NCBI RefSeq assembly: GCF_937958065.1
Contig: NZ_CALFXI010000111.1
Location: 62,001 to 126,000, forward strand
DNA: 64,000 bases
Direction of reading: 5' to 3'
Source of the DNA: an uncultured Steroidobacter sp.
GTDB lineage: Bacteria > Pseudomonadota > Gammaproteobacteria > Steroidobacterales > Steroidobacteraceae
The first letter of the stretch is position 1; every line of letters begins with the position of its first letter. Both the position numbers and the translations under genes were made by a program. Below, one piece after another: positions 42,784 through 51,925 of this stretch. Under the pieces are notes generated by a model. It was not told the origin of the DNA. It saw only the letters and a program-made list of their open reading frames with translations, and searched no databases.

Positions 42784-45700
42784 ATGTCGACGAAGAATGA
42801 AACGTTGGCGAGAGTGCGAGCCGCTTGCTTCGCGACGTTCATGACATTGGTAGCCGGAGCCGCAGGCGCCCAGCAAGCAGCGCCCGTCGTCGGCCAGTCG
42901 CCGCTCACGGTGGGCGGCTCGGTGCCGGGCAACCTCGTGCTGGTGCCGTCGGTGGAATATCCGACGCTGGACAGCATGGCGAACCTTGACGCCTATAACG
43001 TCAATCGCACCTACGTCGGCTATTTCGATTCGAACAAGTGCTATCAATATGTCTACAGCGCCAACGAACCGGACCGGCACTTCAATCCAGTGGCGGCTGC
43101 GACCAATCGCACCTGCAACTACACGCAGAAGCAGTGGAGCGGCAACTTCCTCAACTGGGCAGCGACGCAAACCATCGATCCATTCCGCAAGGCGCTGACC
43201 GGCGGCTATCGGGTCAAGGACACCGCGACCGAGACGTGGGTGGAAAAGGCGTGGTCGGACGGCAATGGCGGCGGCGGCATCTATCCCGACCGGCGCATAC
43301 CGGCGAGCAATAACAACAACACGCTGGTCCGGGGTGCCACTCCGGCAGACTGGAACAACTTCTCCACTCGCATCGGCACGCTCGGCAACAAGATGCGTTT
43401 CGCCACCGGCAACGTCAATCTCGGCGGCACCCCCACGCCCTATGACCCGGCCGTGGATCTGAATTCCTCCACGCTGTACGAAGTCAGCGTGCGCGTGAAG
43501 GTGTGCAGCTCGAGCGGCGGCCTCCAGCTGGAGGACAACTGCGTGACCTATGGCAGCAACGCCAAGCCGGAAGGGCTGATCCAGAAATATTCCAGACGCA
43601 TGCGTTACAGCGTGTTCGGCTATCTCAACGAAAGCTCGATCTATCGCGATGGTGGCGTGCTGCGTGCCCGGCAGAAATTCGTCGGCGACGAGAAGCTCGA
43701 TCCGAGAAACGGCTGGGTAGCCAATGCCAATCGCGAGTGGGATCCGGACACCGGCGTGCTGGTGCAGAATCCCGACCCCACCGATGCAGCCGCCACGGCC
43801 ACCGTGGTGGGTACGAACAGTGCGGGCAGGACCATCGAACACAGCGGCGTCATCAACTACATCAACAAGTTCGGTCAGATGACCGGGCAGAACCACAAGA
43901 GTTACGACCCGGTCAGTGAAATGTTCTACGCAGCGCTGCGCTACCTGAAGAATCAGGGCAACGTGGCGGCGTATTCCAATCTGAACAACAGCAGCGCCGA
44001 TGTCAGATACAACTGGGCGGACGGCTTCCCGGTCATCACCGATTGGGACGATCCGATCCAGTACAGCTGCCAGAGGAATGCGCTGCTCGGCATCGGCGAC
44101 GTCAACACGCATCGAGACAAGAATCTGCCTGGCAACCGGAACCGGAGCGAGGAGCCGGACGTCCCCACCGAGGTGGCGAACGACAGCAGCATCAACGTCG
44201 TCACGGCGACCCAGCGGGTCGCGACCATCGAAGGCATCACCATCAATACGACCGGGGAGTTCACCGGCCGCAACAACTCCGCATACATCGCGGGCCTGGC
44301 GTACGACGCCCATACCAAGGATCTGCGTCCCGGCGACAATGACTTCGCTGGCATGCAGACCGCTTCGACCTACTGGGTGGACGTGCGCGAAGCACAGACA
44401 CTGCTCGGCAGGAGGAGCAATCAGTACTGGCTGGCGGCCAAGTATGGCGGCTTCACCGTGCCTGAAAACTACGATCCCTACACGCGCACCGATCCGCTGC
44501 CTCTCGACTGGTGGGCCAGCAGCGAGACGCTGAGCACCGGCGATCGTCGTCCCCAGAATTTCTATGTGGCGAGCGAAGCGGACAAGATGGTGGAAAGCTT
44601 GAATCGCGCGTTCGCCAGGATCGCGGCCGACGATCCCGGTTCCGGCAGCTCGCTGGGGGCAAACTCAACCCGCGTCGATACCGATACACGCACCTACCAG
44701 GCCAAGTTCTACAATGGCACCTGGCGCGGCGAGTTGCAGGCGTACACGATCAATCAGAGCACCGGCGCGCTGGTGCCCTCGTGGCAGGCTGCTCCACTGA
44801 TCAATGCTGCGGCCTGGGCGAGCCGGCCGATCTATGTACACAACCCATCGGGTGCCACGCCTGCAGAGAAGCACCGCTTGTTCACGTGGGACAATCTGAG
44901 CTCGGCTCAGCAGACCAAGCTCGGTACGCGGGACATCGTGAACTATCTGCGCGGCGATCGCAGTAAGGAGCAGGAGCAGGCAAATGGAACGTTGCGCACC
45001 CGCGCTGGAGTGCTCGGCGACATCGTCAACTCCACGCCGGTTTACGTGGGCAAGCCAAACGGATCGCTGTACTTGAATGCGACGTTCACTGGCGCGAGCG
45101 CTTATGACGACTTCGCGCTGGCGACGGCGCAGGCGAACAGGACGCCGATGGTGTACGTCGGCGCCAACGACGGCATGCTCCATGGCTTCAACGGCGACAC
45201 AGGTGCGGAGGTCTATGCCTTCGTACCCAATGCGTCGATCCAGAACGGCATGAAGCAGCTCAGCGATCCCGAGTACGAGCACCGCTATTTCGTCGATGGC
45301 GAGATGGCCATCAGCGATGTTTACGACACGGGCAGCGAGCGCTGGCGGACCGTGTTGGTCGGCACCATGGGCCGCGGCGGCCCGGGCGTATTCGCACTCG
45401 ATGTCACCAATCCGTCGAGCGTGCAATTCCTGTGGGAGAGAACCGCGGCGGAAATTCCGGCGCTCGGCAAGAACATCGGCAGGCCGGTGATCGCGCAGGT
45501 CGCCAACGGGGATTGGCGCGTCATTTTCGGTAACGGCGCGGATAGCACCGGGGGCAACGCCCAACTGGTGATGATCGGTGTGATCTCCGGCACGGCGACC
45601 GTTGCCGACACTGGAGCAGGCAACGCCAATGCGTTGAGCGCGGTACTTGCGCGCGATACCAATCTGGATGGCTTCGCAGACACCGCTTACGCTGGCGACC

Positions 45701-46470
45701 TGCATGGCAACCTGTGGAAGTTCACGGGTCTGTCGGGAACGCCGTCAGCAACCAAGATCTTCGAGGCAACCGATCCGAGCACCAATCCGCAACCGATCAC
45801 GGCTGCGCCGTTGGCCGGCAAGGATCCCAGCACCGGTGCGCTGTGGGTGTTCTTCGGCACCGGTCGCTATCTGAACACCGGCGACATCGACGATCGCCAG
45901 GTGCAAAGCTGGTACGGCATCAAGGATGAGTACAGCACACTGACAACCAAGGACCAGCTGGTCCAGCGCCGGATTCTGACCGAGTCCCGGCAGAACGGAT
46001 TGAGCGTACGCACCGTGGAAACCGGCTCCGCCGGCGAGCTGGCCGGTCTGCGAGGCTGGTACATGGACCTGGTGTCGCCAGGCGCCAACGGCATCCGAGG
46101 TGAGCGCATGGTCGTACCGAACCGCTTTCAGGGCGTGGCGCTGATCGGCACGACGCGCATCCCGGAAGCTCTCGACCCCTGCAAACCCACGGGCACGGGC
46201 TTCATCATGGCCATCAATCCGTTCACCGGCGGCAGACTCGAGTCGACTTTCTTCGATGTCAATCGCGACTCCCAGTTCGACAACGAGGATCTGTCCGACG
46301 CGGATGGCAACATCATCTCCGGCATCGGCTTCGACACCGGCTCGAACAATCCGAACTTCATCGAGAACGAGATGTACGCGAGCCTGGACGACGGCACAAC
46401 CGAGCACCTGAAAGTGCAGGGCGGTAACTCCACGGCCGGCCGCCTGAGCTGGCGTGAGCTGGTGAACTGA
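42784..46470 (+). CDS. pilY1: type IV pilus tip adhesin/assembly protein PilY1
   Basis: 1228 residues from the ATG at 42784 (GAGGG six bases upstream); an ATG at 42760 is also in frame. A signal peptide (ACFATFMTLVAGAAGA) is present. The C-terminal beta-propeller has the PilY1/PilC calcium loop DTNLDGFADTAYAGDLHGNL and a second Asp-rich loop DVNRDSQFDNEDLSDADGN. GANDGMLHGFNGDTGAEVYA and TMGRGGPGVFALDVTNPS are family blades. No DxSxS metal motif of a von Willebrand A domain was seen in the N-terminal half, unlike P. aeruginosa PilY1. It is exported and acts at the pilus tip. Confidence 0.9.
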   Translation: MSTKNETLARVRAACFATFMTLVAGAAGAQQAAPVVGQSPLTVGGSVPGNLVLVPSVEYPTLDSMANLDAYNVNRTYVGYFDSNKCYQYVYSANEPDRHFNPVAAATNRTCNYTQKQWSGNFLNWAATQTIDPFRKALTGGYRVKDTATETWVEKAWSDGNGGGGIYPDRRIPASNNNNTLVRGATPADWNNFSTRIGTLGNKMRFATGNVNLGGTPTPYDPAVDLNSSTLYEVSVRVKVCSSSGGLQLEDNCVTYGSNAKPEGLIQKYSRRMRYSVFGYLNESSIYRDGGVLRARQKFVGDEKLDPRNGWVANANREWDPDTGVLVQNPDPTDAAATATVVGTNSAGRTIEHSGVINYINKFGQMTGQNHKSYDPVSEMFYAALRYLKNQGNVAAYSNLNNSSADVRYNWADGFPVITDWDDPIQYSCQRNALLGIGDVNTHRDKNLPGNRNRSEEPDVPTEVANDSSINVVTATQRVATIEGITINTTGEFTGRNNSAYIAGLAYDAHTKDLRPGDNDFAGMQTASTYWVDVREAQTLLGRRSNQYWLAAKYGGFTVPENYDPYTRTDPLPLDWWASSETLSTGDRRPQNFYVASEADKMVESLNRAFARIAADDPGSGSSLGANSTRVDTDTRTYQAKFYNGTWRGELQAYTINQSTGALVPSWQAAPLINAAAWASRPIYVHNPSGATPAEKHRLFTWDNLSSAQQTKLGTRDIVNYLRGDRSKEQEQANGTLRTRAGVLGDIVNSTPVYVGKPNGSLYLNATFTGASAYDDFALATAQANRTPMVYVGANDGMLHGFNGDTGAEVYAFVPNASIQNGMKQLSDPEYEHRYFVDGEMAISDVYDTGSERWRTVLVGTMGRGGPGVFALDVTNPSSVQFLWERTAAEIPALGKNIGRPVIAQVANGDWRVIFGNGADSTGGNAQLVMIGVISGTATVADTGAGNANALSAVLARDTNLDGFADTAYAGDLHGNLWKFTGLSGTPSATKIFEATDPSTNPQPITAAPLAGKDPSTGALWVFFGTGRYLNTGDIDDRQVQSWYGIKDEYSTLTTKDQLVQRRILTESRQNGLSVRTVETGSAGELAGLRGWYMDLVSPGANGIRGERMVVPNRFQGVALIGTTRIPEALDPCKPTGTGFIMAINPFTGGRLESTFFDVNRDSQFDNEDLSDADGNIISGIGFDTGSNNPNFIENEMYASLDDGTTEHLKVQGGNSTAGRLSWRELVN

Positions 46471-46484
46471 CGGATCGGGAAGTC

Positions 46485-46937
46485 ATGAAACATTCCAGGA
46501 AGACACGTCGCTTCGGCCCGGTTGGCTCGTTGCAGAGGGGCGTCACTCTGATCGAGCTGATGGTCGTGATGGTCATCATCGCGATCCTCGCGTCGATTGC
46601 GTATCCGTCATATCAACGCTACGTGGCGCGCACGCATCGGAATGCGGCGGCGGCGTGTTTGTCGCAGATCGCACAAGCCATGGAGCGGCGTTACACGACG
46701 AATCTGACCTACGTCGATCCGGGCGGTAACGACGAAGACAACCATGCGTGCACGCTTGAGAACGACCTGCAGCGCTTTTATAGGATCGAGTTCGCCGCCG
46801 CAGTCACGCCGTCGGCGTTTCGCGTGCGGGCTGTTCCGACCGACGTCCAGTCCAGGGCCGAGAAGCAGCAATGCGGCACGCTGACTCTGGACAACACCGG
46901 CGCTCGCAACTCGAGGAACAACGACGTGTGCTGGTGA
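46485..46937 (+). CDS. pilE: type IV pilus minor pilin PilE
   Basis: 150 residues. The 19-residue leader MKHSRKTRRFGPVGSLQRG is cut before VTLIELMVVMVIIAILASIA with Glu5. SYQRYVARTHRNAAAACLSQ is typical of PilE-like minor pilins; the cysteines in the last part (EKQQCGTLTLDN and NNDVCW) could form the D-region disulfide. Last gene of the minor-pilin operon, 14 bases after pilY1. It could be a minor rather than the major pilin because of its context. Confidence 0.88.
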   Translation: MKHSRKTRRFGPVGSLQRGVTLIELMVVMVIIAILASIAYPSYQRYVARTHRNAAAACLSQIAQAMERRYTTNLTYVDPGGNDEDNHACTLENDLQRFYRIEFAAAVTPSAFRVRAVPTDVQSRAEKQQCGTLTLDNTGARNSRNNDVCW

Positions 46938-47060
46938 CGGGGCGGTCTCATCCTTCGCCCTCGTAACGATCCTGAGCTTGCTGCTCCGAGGATTGGCCAT
47001 TCCTCGGATAGGTCGTAATCAGTTGTAATCGACTGTGGGCCGCGAGTCGCGGCGTACGCG

Positions 47061-47402
47061 TCAAGTCGGCTCGTGAGTCTCATAGCCCGAAGACCCCAGG
47101 CCGTTGCACGAAACTTCGACCCGTTCGCTGCGGGTCGCCGAGTAGGCCATGCTGACCAGCGCGTTCGCATCGATCTGCGCATGGCTGTCGAAACGCAGCA
47201 GGCGCCCGTCCGGCATGGTCATATACACGGCCACGACGAGGTTGCATTGGGTGACCACCACGGACGTGAGTGGATGGCCTTCGACCTGCGGGGCATTCTC
47301 GTCGGGGGCGATCTCTTGGCCATGGGGTGTCTGCGCTTCGGCAGAGGCTATCGAGAACAGGCTCGCTGCAACCAGCGCAGCGATGGGAAGCGGACGGTTC
47401 AC
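47061..47402 (-). CDS. small exported protein of unknown function
   Basis: 113 residues from a GTG at 47402 with GAGG six bases upstream; the frame is open further but is not protein-like. A signal peptide (PIAALVAASLFSIASAEA) is followed by a mature part of about 90 residues with two cysteines (VTQCNLVVAVYMTMPDG; VEVSCNGLG). Reads as a small secreted or periplasmic domain. It converges on pilE. I do not recognise the family. Confidence 0.6.
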   Translation of the reverse strand: MNRPLPIAALVAASLFSIASAEAQTPHGQEIAPDENAPQVEGHPLTSVVVTQCNLVVAVYMTMPDGRLLRFDSHAQIDANALVSMAYSATRSERVEVSCNGLGSSGYETHEPT

Positions 47403-47487
47403 TGCATACCTCGCAAAGAAAGTCGCGGTTTGGGGGTTAGCGCCCGGCCGCTGCAAACGGTTCCGCGCTCGCGCAAGATTTCCAAAG

Positions 47488-47508
47488 CGGTGGGAGAAAG
47501 TCCCACCG
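47488..47508 (-). terminator. hairpin after the DUF6445-like gene
   Basis: CGGTGGGA-gaaag-TCCCACCG is an 8-bp stem directly next to the stop codon of the minus-strand gene at 47509. There is no T-run, so it is a weak intrinsic terminator or an mRNA 3' stem. Confidence 0.45.
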
Positions 47509-48204
47509 TCAGGCGGGATCGATGAAGCAGTTGATCGACAATCGGCCCGAGCGCGGGTCGGCATCGGGCACGAAGTCATGATCGATCGAACCGGAATGCA
47601 GCGAGTTGCGACGGTACACGAGCATGCGGTTGAACACGCCTTCGGCATGTGCAATCTGCTCGAACAGCGGCGTGTCGCCATTGATGTAGCGAGGCCCCGG
47701 GCCATTCGGTCCGGCGCTCTCGGCGTGCAATACATTGAAATATTCCGGTTTGCGCACTTCATCGAGCGTTTCGAACCCGGTGGCGCGATGGCGGTAGAAC
47801 GCGGTGCCCCCAAGCTTTTTCTTGAACAGGTAGTGCACGGTTGCGAACCCGTCGCGCGCGAGCGAGTCCACGTGCGGGATCCGCTGCATGGGGGTGAGAT
47901 CCGCCGCGTGCGTCGTCACCAGAGAAAAGTGACACATACTGAGTCTAAGTGTGTTGCCCGCGAAATCGAAATGTTCGGCGAGCAGCGGCGGCAGGCGGGT
48001 GGCGAGAAAGTGCTCGTACGAAGGAGGGGCCTTGGCCCGAATCCCGGGATAGAAGCGGCCGCCGGACGTGAACTGGGCCGTAGTGGCCTTCTTGATCAGG
48101 CGCTCGGGCTCGGCGACGAAGTCATCGATCACCAGCAGCGTGGCACGCTCGCGCCCGAAGACGTGCTTCTCGAGACGAAGTTGCGGATGAAAGTCGAGAA
48201 TCAT
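47509..48204 (-). CDS. DUF6445-like 2-oxoglutarate/Fe(II)-oxygenase-type protein
   Basis: 231 residues from the ATG at 48204 (a GTG four codons upstream is possible). QRIPHVDSLARDGFATVHYL holds an H-x-D, and NSLHSGSIDHDF plus SGRLSINCFIDP give the distal His and Arg expected of double-stranded beta-helix iron/2-oxoglutarate enzymes. The DUF6445 family often lies with tryptophan-halogenase-like and SapC-like genes near TonB receptors, but no such genes are here. Catalytic activity is inferred from the motif only. Confidence 0.6.
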   Translation of the reverse strand: MILDFHPQLRLEKHVFGRERATLLVIDDFVAEPERLIKKATTAQFTSGGRFYPGIRAKAPPSYEHFLATRLPPLLAEHFDFAGNTLRLSMCHFSLVTTHAADLTPMQRIPHVDSLARDGFATVHYLFKKKLGGTAFYRHRATGFETLDEVRKPEYFNVLHAESAGPNGPGPRYINGDTPLFEQIAHAEGVFNRMLVYRRNSLHSGSIDHDFVPDADPRSGRLSINCFIDPA

Positions 48205-48261
48205 GGGTCCGTCCACTACCGAGCGCCAGTCACGAGACTACTTTAGCAGCAGCGAAGCCGG

Positions 48262-49509
48262 TCAGGGCGCCAGCAGCGTTTTGGTGAGGATGTGGATCAG
48301 CAGGCCGGCCAATCCACCGATCAAGGTACCGTTCACGCGGATGTATTGAAGGTCGGCACCGATGGCGCCTTCCATGCGGCTGCTGAGCGTGTCCGCATCC
48401 CATTGCTTGACCGTGTCCGCGATCAGGTGCGCAACCTCGTGCCGTTGCAGCTCGAACATACGAATGACAGCGGCGCGCAGCATGACGTTCAGCTCGGCTC
48501 GCAGCGGCTCGTCGCTCAACACCTTCCCGGCGATGCCGCGCAACCATTCTGCCAGTGGACTATCGATCGAGGCGTCCTGGCCGGCTGCATGCGCAGCGAT
48601 CTGATCGACCAGCTCCCGGCCCACTCCTCGTAGGTACTCTTCGAAAGCCGGCTGTTCGAGCAGTTGTTTCTTCAGTCGCTCGCCCTCGGCCAGAAACTGG
48701 GGCGACGACCGCAACTGCTGGCAGAGCTGTTCCAGTGCATCGTTGATCCGCGTGCGTAGCACGTGCTCCGGATCCTCCGCCGCCGTGCTCAGGATTTCGT
48801 CCAGCACCGTGACCAGCCGGTCGGCGACCTTGCGGTCGACTGAAAGACGGCGCCAGAGCCAGGAGGTCCGGACGCTCACGGCATGGCGCAGTTGCGGCTC
48901 GTATTCGCGCACCAGTTCGGCGGCCTTGCGCAGCATCGCGTCCACCAGCCGATCGTGACCTTGCTGCGCCATGAGCGCTGCGAGGATTCTGCCCAGTAAC
49001 GGCGACAGTTCGGTGCGCTCCACACGGTCGAGCAGATACTTGCGGATGAGCTGGCGCAGAGCGTCGTCGCTCAGAGAATTGGCGATCATCGCGAGACCGC
49101 GCATCAGGCCAGTCGCTGCCGCTGTGCTGTTGCGTGGATCGCTCAGCCAGTGGGCCAGGCCGCCGGCGAGATCAGTGGCCTGGATTTTCTCCGCGACGAT
49201 CCGAGGCGCGAGAAAATTCTCCTCGACGAAGCGCCCGAGACCTTCGCCAATTCGGTCCTTGCTCCTGGGGATCACGGCCGTGTGGGGAATGGGGATGCCG
49301 AGCGGATGGCGGAACAGGGCGGTGACGGCGAACCAGTCCGCAAGCGCGCCAACCATCGCTGCCTCGGCGAAGGCGCGAACGTAGGCAACCCACGGATGCG
49401 TGCGCTCCAGCACGTAGGCAATGACGTAGAGGATACTGACCGCGATGAGCAGTCCAGTGGCGACTCGCCGCATCTGGCGCAGCCCACGGGGCGTGGGAGT
49501 TCGCTGCAT
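48262..49509 (-). CDS. DUF445 family membrane protein
   Basis: 415 residues from the ATG at 49509 with AGGA six bases upstream. The N-terminal GLLIAVSILYVIAYVLERTH and the family motif AAMVGALADWFAVTALFRHP with IPHTAVIPRSKDRIGEGLGR match DUF445. A long helical middle region is followed by a C-terminal hydrophobic end (VNGTLIGGLAGLLIHILTKT). It is an inner-membrane protein of unknown role. It stands alone between the oxygenase-like gene and the SGNH protein. Confidence 0.8.
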   Translation of the reverse strand: MQRTPTPRGLRQMRRVATGLLIAVSILYVIAYVLERTHPWVAYVRAFAEAAMVGALADWFAVTALFRHPLGIPIPHTAVIPRSKDRIGEGLGRFVEENFLAPRIVAEKIQATDLAGGLAHWLSDPRNSTAAATGLMRGLAMIANSLSDDALRQLIRKYLLDRVERTELSPLLGRILAALMAQQGHDRLVDAMLRKAAELVREYEPQLRHAVSVRTSWLWRRLSVDRKVADRLVTVLDEILSTAAEDPEHVLRTRINDALEQLCQQLRSSPQFLAEGERLKKQLLEQPAFEEYLRGVGRELVDQIAAHAAGQDASIDSPLAEWLRGIAGKVLSDEPLRAELNVMLRAAVIRMFELQRHEVAHLIADTVKQWDADTLSSRMEGAIGADLQYIRVNGTLIGGLAGLLIHILTKTLLAP

Positions 49510-49637
49510 GTCGTGTCCTGGCCCTCCGGAACCGGCAGCCTGGAGGGGAATGATAGGGCAATTCACGAATGTGACATCGCATCCATTGGCCCAGATTCCC
49601 GGCGCGCAGGCTGGCGCAGCGGAGCGGGAATGTGGCG

Positions 49638-51803
49638 TCAGTACTTGCGACGGCTGCTGCGGGTCGCAAGCAGCACCAGCCCCACCAGCAAGGAGAGCAG
49701 ATCCATGTTTCCACCACCGCCACCATTGTGCGCGGTGCTAGCAGTCTGGCCACCGTTCGCGTTGCCCGTTCCGGGGTCGGGCGCGGGAGCAGGAGCGGGC
49801 GCGGGCGCCGCTTTGACCTCCAGCGTGACGGTTGCCACAGCTGATTGAGTGTGAGTGTCGGCGACCGTGAGCGAGACCGTCGCGGATCCCGTTTGTCCCG
49901 CGGCGGGAGCCAGAGTCATCGTGCAGGCCAATGTTTCCAGCCCACAACCCGCGCTGATCGAGATGCCTGCGTCGGGCAGCATGGTCACGTTATCGCTGCT
50001 GGCCGTCACGGTCAGCGCGCCTGACCCACCGAGCGTGAATGCAATGGGCGAGGGCGCACTCGGTAGGGTGATCGACTGAGTGGCTCCCGAAGTCACGCTG
50101 ATGGTCGGCGGCGGCGGTGCGGCCGGAGGCTCGGGCGGACTAGGCGGAGGCGTGGCCGCGACACTGATCGTGCCCGTCGTGTAAAGCTCGTCCGTGTTCC
50201 AGGACAAGCCCGCAGGCAGCGCAGGCATTGCCACGTTGCCAAACGTGCCTGTCAGCGACTTGAACGAGAGCAGGTTGAATCGATCCCCGACCGCGGGGAT
50301 GAAGCCGTCTTTCAATACAACTTTCAGCGTCGCCTGATTCAACGTCAACGCTTGCGCGACAGCCAGCTGGCCATGATCCGTGCAGGCAGCGGTGCCGCCG
50401 ATATCGACTACCAGCGTCATGCTCGGTTGCAGCGTTACTGCGCCGGGATCGCTGGGACAGCCGCTCGCGTGGATTTCGCCCATCATGGCGGCGACTTCGG
50501 CGGCGGAGAGCGAGCGCGCTCCGAGCCCGGTGTAATGAACGCCGTCTGCGAGAAACTCGGCGCTTCGACCGCTCCTCGGATTCCAGCCGATGTTCTCCAT
50601 CAACCGTCGCGCGTTGATAACCATCACGTTGGGATCGGATTGCGCGATGGCGAGTTGCGCGCCGACATAGCGGTCGTACTCGGCCAATTGCGCCGAGGGC
50701 AGGGTGCTTTCGTAGACGTCCGCAATGAGAATGATCGGGAATTCTGAATTGCCCACCCAGCCTCGCACGAGCGAGATCACGGCCGAGATATCGGACCTGA
50801 ACTGCGCAGCGCTGACGTTGCCACCTTGATTCGCTCCGTAGTGCAGGATTGCCGCATGGAAGCCGAATGCGGAGAACATCTGACCGGCATTGGCGTGAGC
50901 CTCCAGGAACCTGGACGGCGTGTAGCCGCCGAGGGAAAAGTTATCGATCACGACGCCTTGCGGATGTGTCTTGTTGATGAAACGCATTCCGATCACGTCC
51001 GTCAACGCGTTGTCGCTGGCGCCGAACACCTCGAGCTGCAGGTAGGGACGGCCGTTGAATTCCAATGCCGAGGTCTCGCCCGATCTGATGGCAAAGGTGG
51101 GCGACTGCAGCCCGAGCGCGAGGGTTCCTCGCGTCGTGACGGCAGCCCCATACGAAACCGAGGACGTCACATTGGGGCGCGCTTGGTAGCCGATCTCGCC
51201 AGAGGTGACATTGGTGGCGGCATAGATTCGGGCTTGCACCACCCCGGAGGTGTTGAAATAGGAAGCATCGGTCGGAATCTGCGCGCTCGGATCGACACCG
51301 CTCGCGTCGGGTCGCAGCATGGTCAACTGGCCGCGATTGCCGCCGGTGACGTTGGTCGCGCCGTTCAGGGTCGAGAACGCCATCGGCTGCGCATTCGGCA
51401 GAGTCTGGGTGGAGTCGAGTCGAGACGCGGTCGGCCCCGGCGCCGCGCATTGCCCGGCGAGCAGCCAGGTCGCGGGCGATGAGTTGCCGTAGTAGAAACA
51501 TCCGACCACTGGCGTCTCGGGCGAATTGCCGAAGCGCTTCCACATCTCATAGTTCAACAACGGGATGAATTGGAAGCCGTGCGAGCCGGGACTGGTCTCC
51601 TGCGAATCGCCCAGCACCGCGATACGTATCGTTTGCGTCTGCGCGGCCTGCCAGAGCGCCTGGAACAGCTGCGGCTGTTGTGCGTAAAAGAAATCCACGT
51701 CGTGAAAACTGGGATAGGCCTCTTGGGTGCTGCCGGGCGAGGGCCATTGAAGCGCAATCGCGCCGAGCGCAGCCAGCACGGGCGCTCCGATAGTTCGCTG
51801 CAT
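49638..51803 (-). CDS. exported SGNH-hydrolase-like protein with GlyGly-CTERM-like tail
   Basis: 721 residues with a signal-peptide-like start (TIGAPVLAALGAIALQW). SGNH blocks are visible: IAVLGDSQETSPGSHG (Ser at about 67), LHYGANQGG and the late DGVHYTG. A beta domain, a proline-rich linker (PPPSPPEPPAAPPPP) and a second beta-sandwich follow. The end is HNGGGGGNMDLLSLLVGLVL then ATRSSRRKY: a Gly-rich run, a hydrophobic helix and a basic tail, as in GlyGly-CTERM rhombosortase substrates. It probably acts on acyl groups of a cell-surface glycan. It lies next to the OafA-type acyltransferase. Confidence 0.65.
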   Translation of the reverse strand: MQRTIGAPVLAALGAIALQWPSPGSTQEAYPSFHDVDFFYAQQPQLFQALWQAAQTQTIRIAVLGDSQETSPGSHGFQFIPLLNYEMWKRFGNSPETPVVGCFYYGNSSPATWLLAGQCAAPGPTASRLDSTQTLPNAQPMAFSTLNGATNVTGGNRGQLTMLRPDASGVDPSAQIPTDASYFNTSGVVQARIYAATNVTSGEIGYQARPNVTSSVSYGAAVTTRGTLALGLQSPTFAIRSGETSALEFNGRPYLQLEVFGASDNALTDVIGMRFINKTHPQGVVIDNFSLGGYTPSRFLEAHANAGQMFSAFGFHAAILHYGANQGGNVSAAQFRSDISAVISLVRGWVGNSEFPIILIADVYESTLPSAQLAEYDRYVGAQLAIAQSDPNVMVINARRLMENIGWNPRSGRSAEFLADGVHYTGLGARSLSAAEVAAMMGEIHASGCPSDPGAVTLQPSMTLVVDIGGTAACTDHGQLAVAQALTLNQATLKVVLKDGFIPAVGDRFNLLSFKSLTGTFGNVAMPALPAGLSWNTDELYTTGTISVAATPPPSPPEPPAAPPPPTISVTSGATQSITLPSAPSPIAFTLGGSGALTVTASSDNVTMLPDAGISISAGCGLETLACTMTLAPAAGQTGSATVSLTVADTHTQSAVATVTLEVKAAPAPAPAPAPDPGTGNANGGQTASTAHNGGGGGNMDLLSLLVGLVLLATRSSRRKY

Positions 51804-51925
51804 CTTTGTCTCGTCCTGATGATGCGAGCGCGACTCGCTCCCTCGAGCTCACCGGTCGCTCGCTGCTTGACGATAAACGTCAGAGCGAGCGACTTTGGTT
51901 CCGTGAAATATGACGTGCGGCGGCG

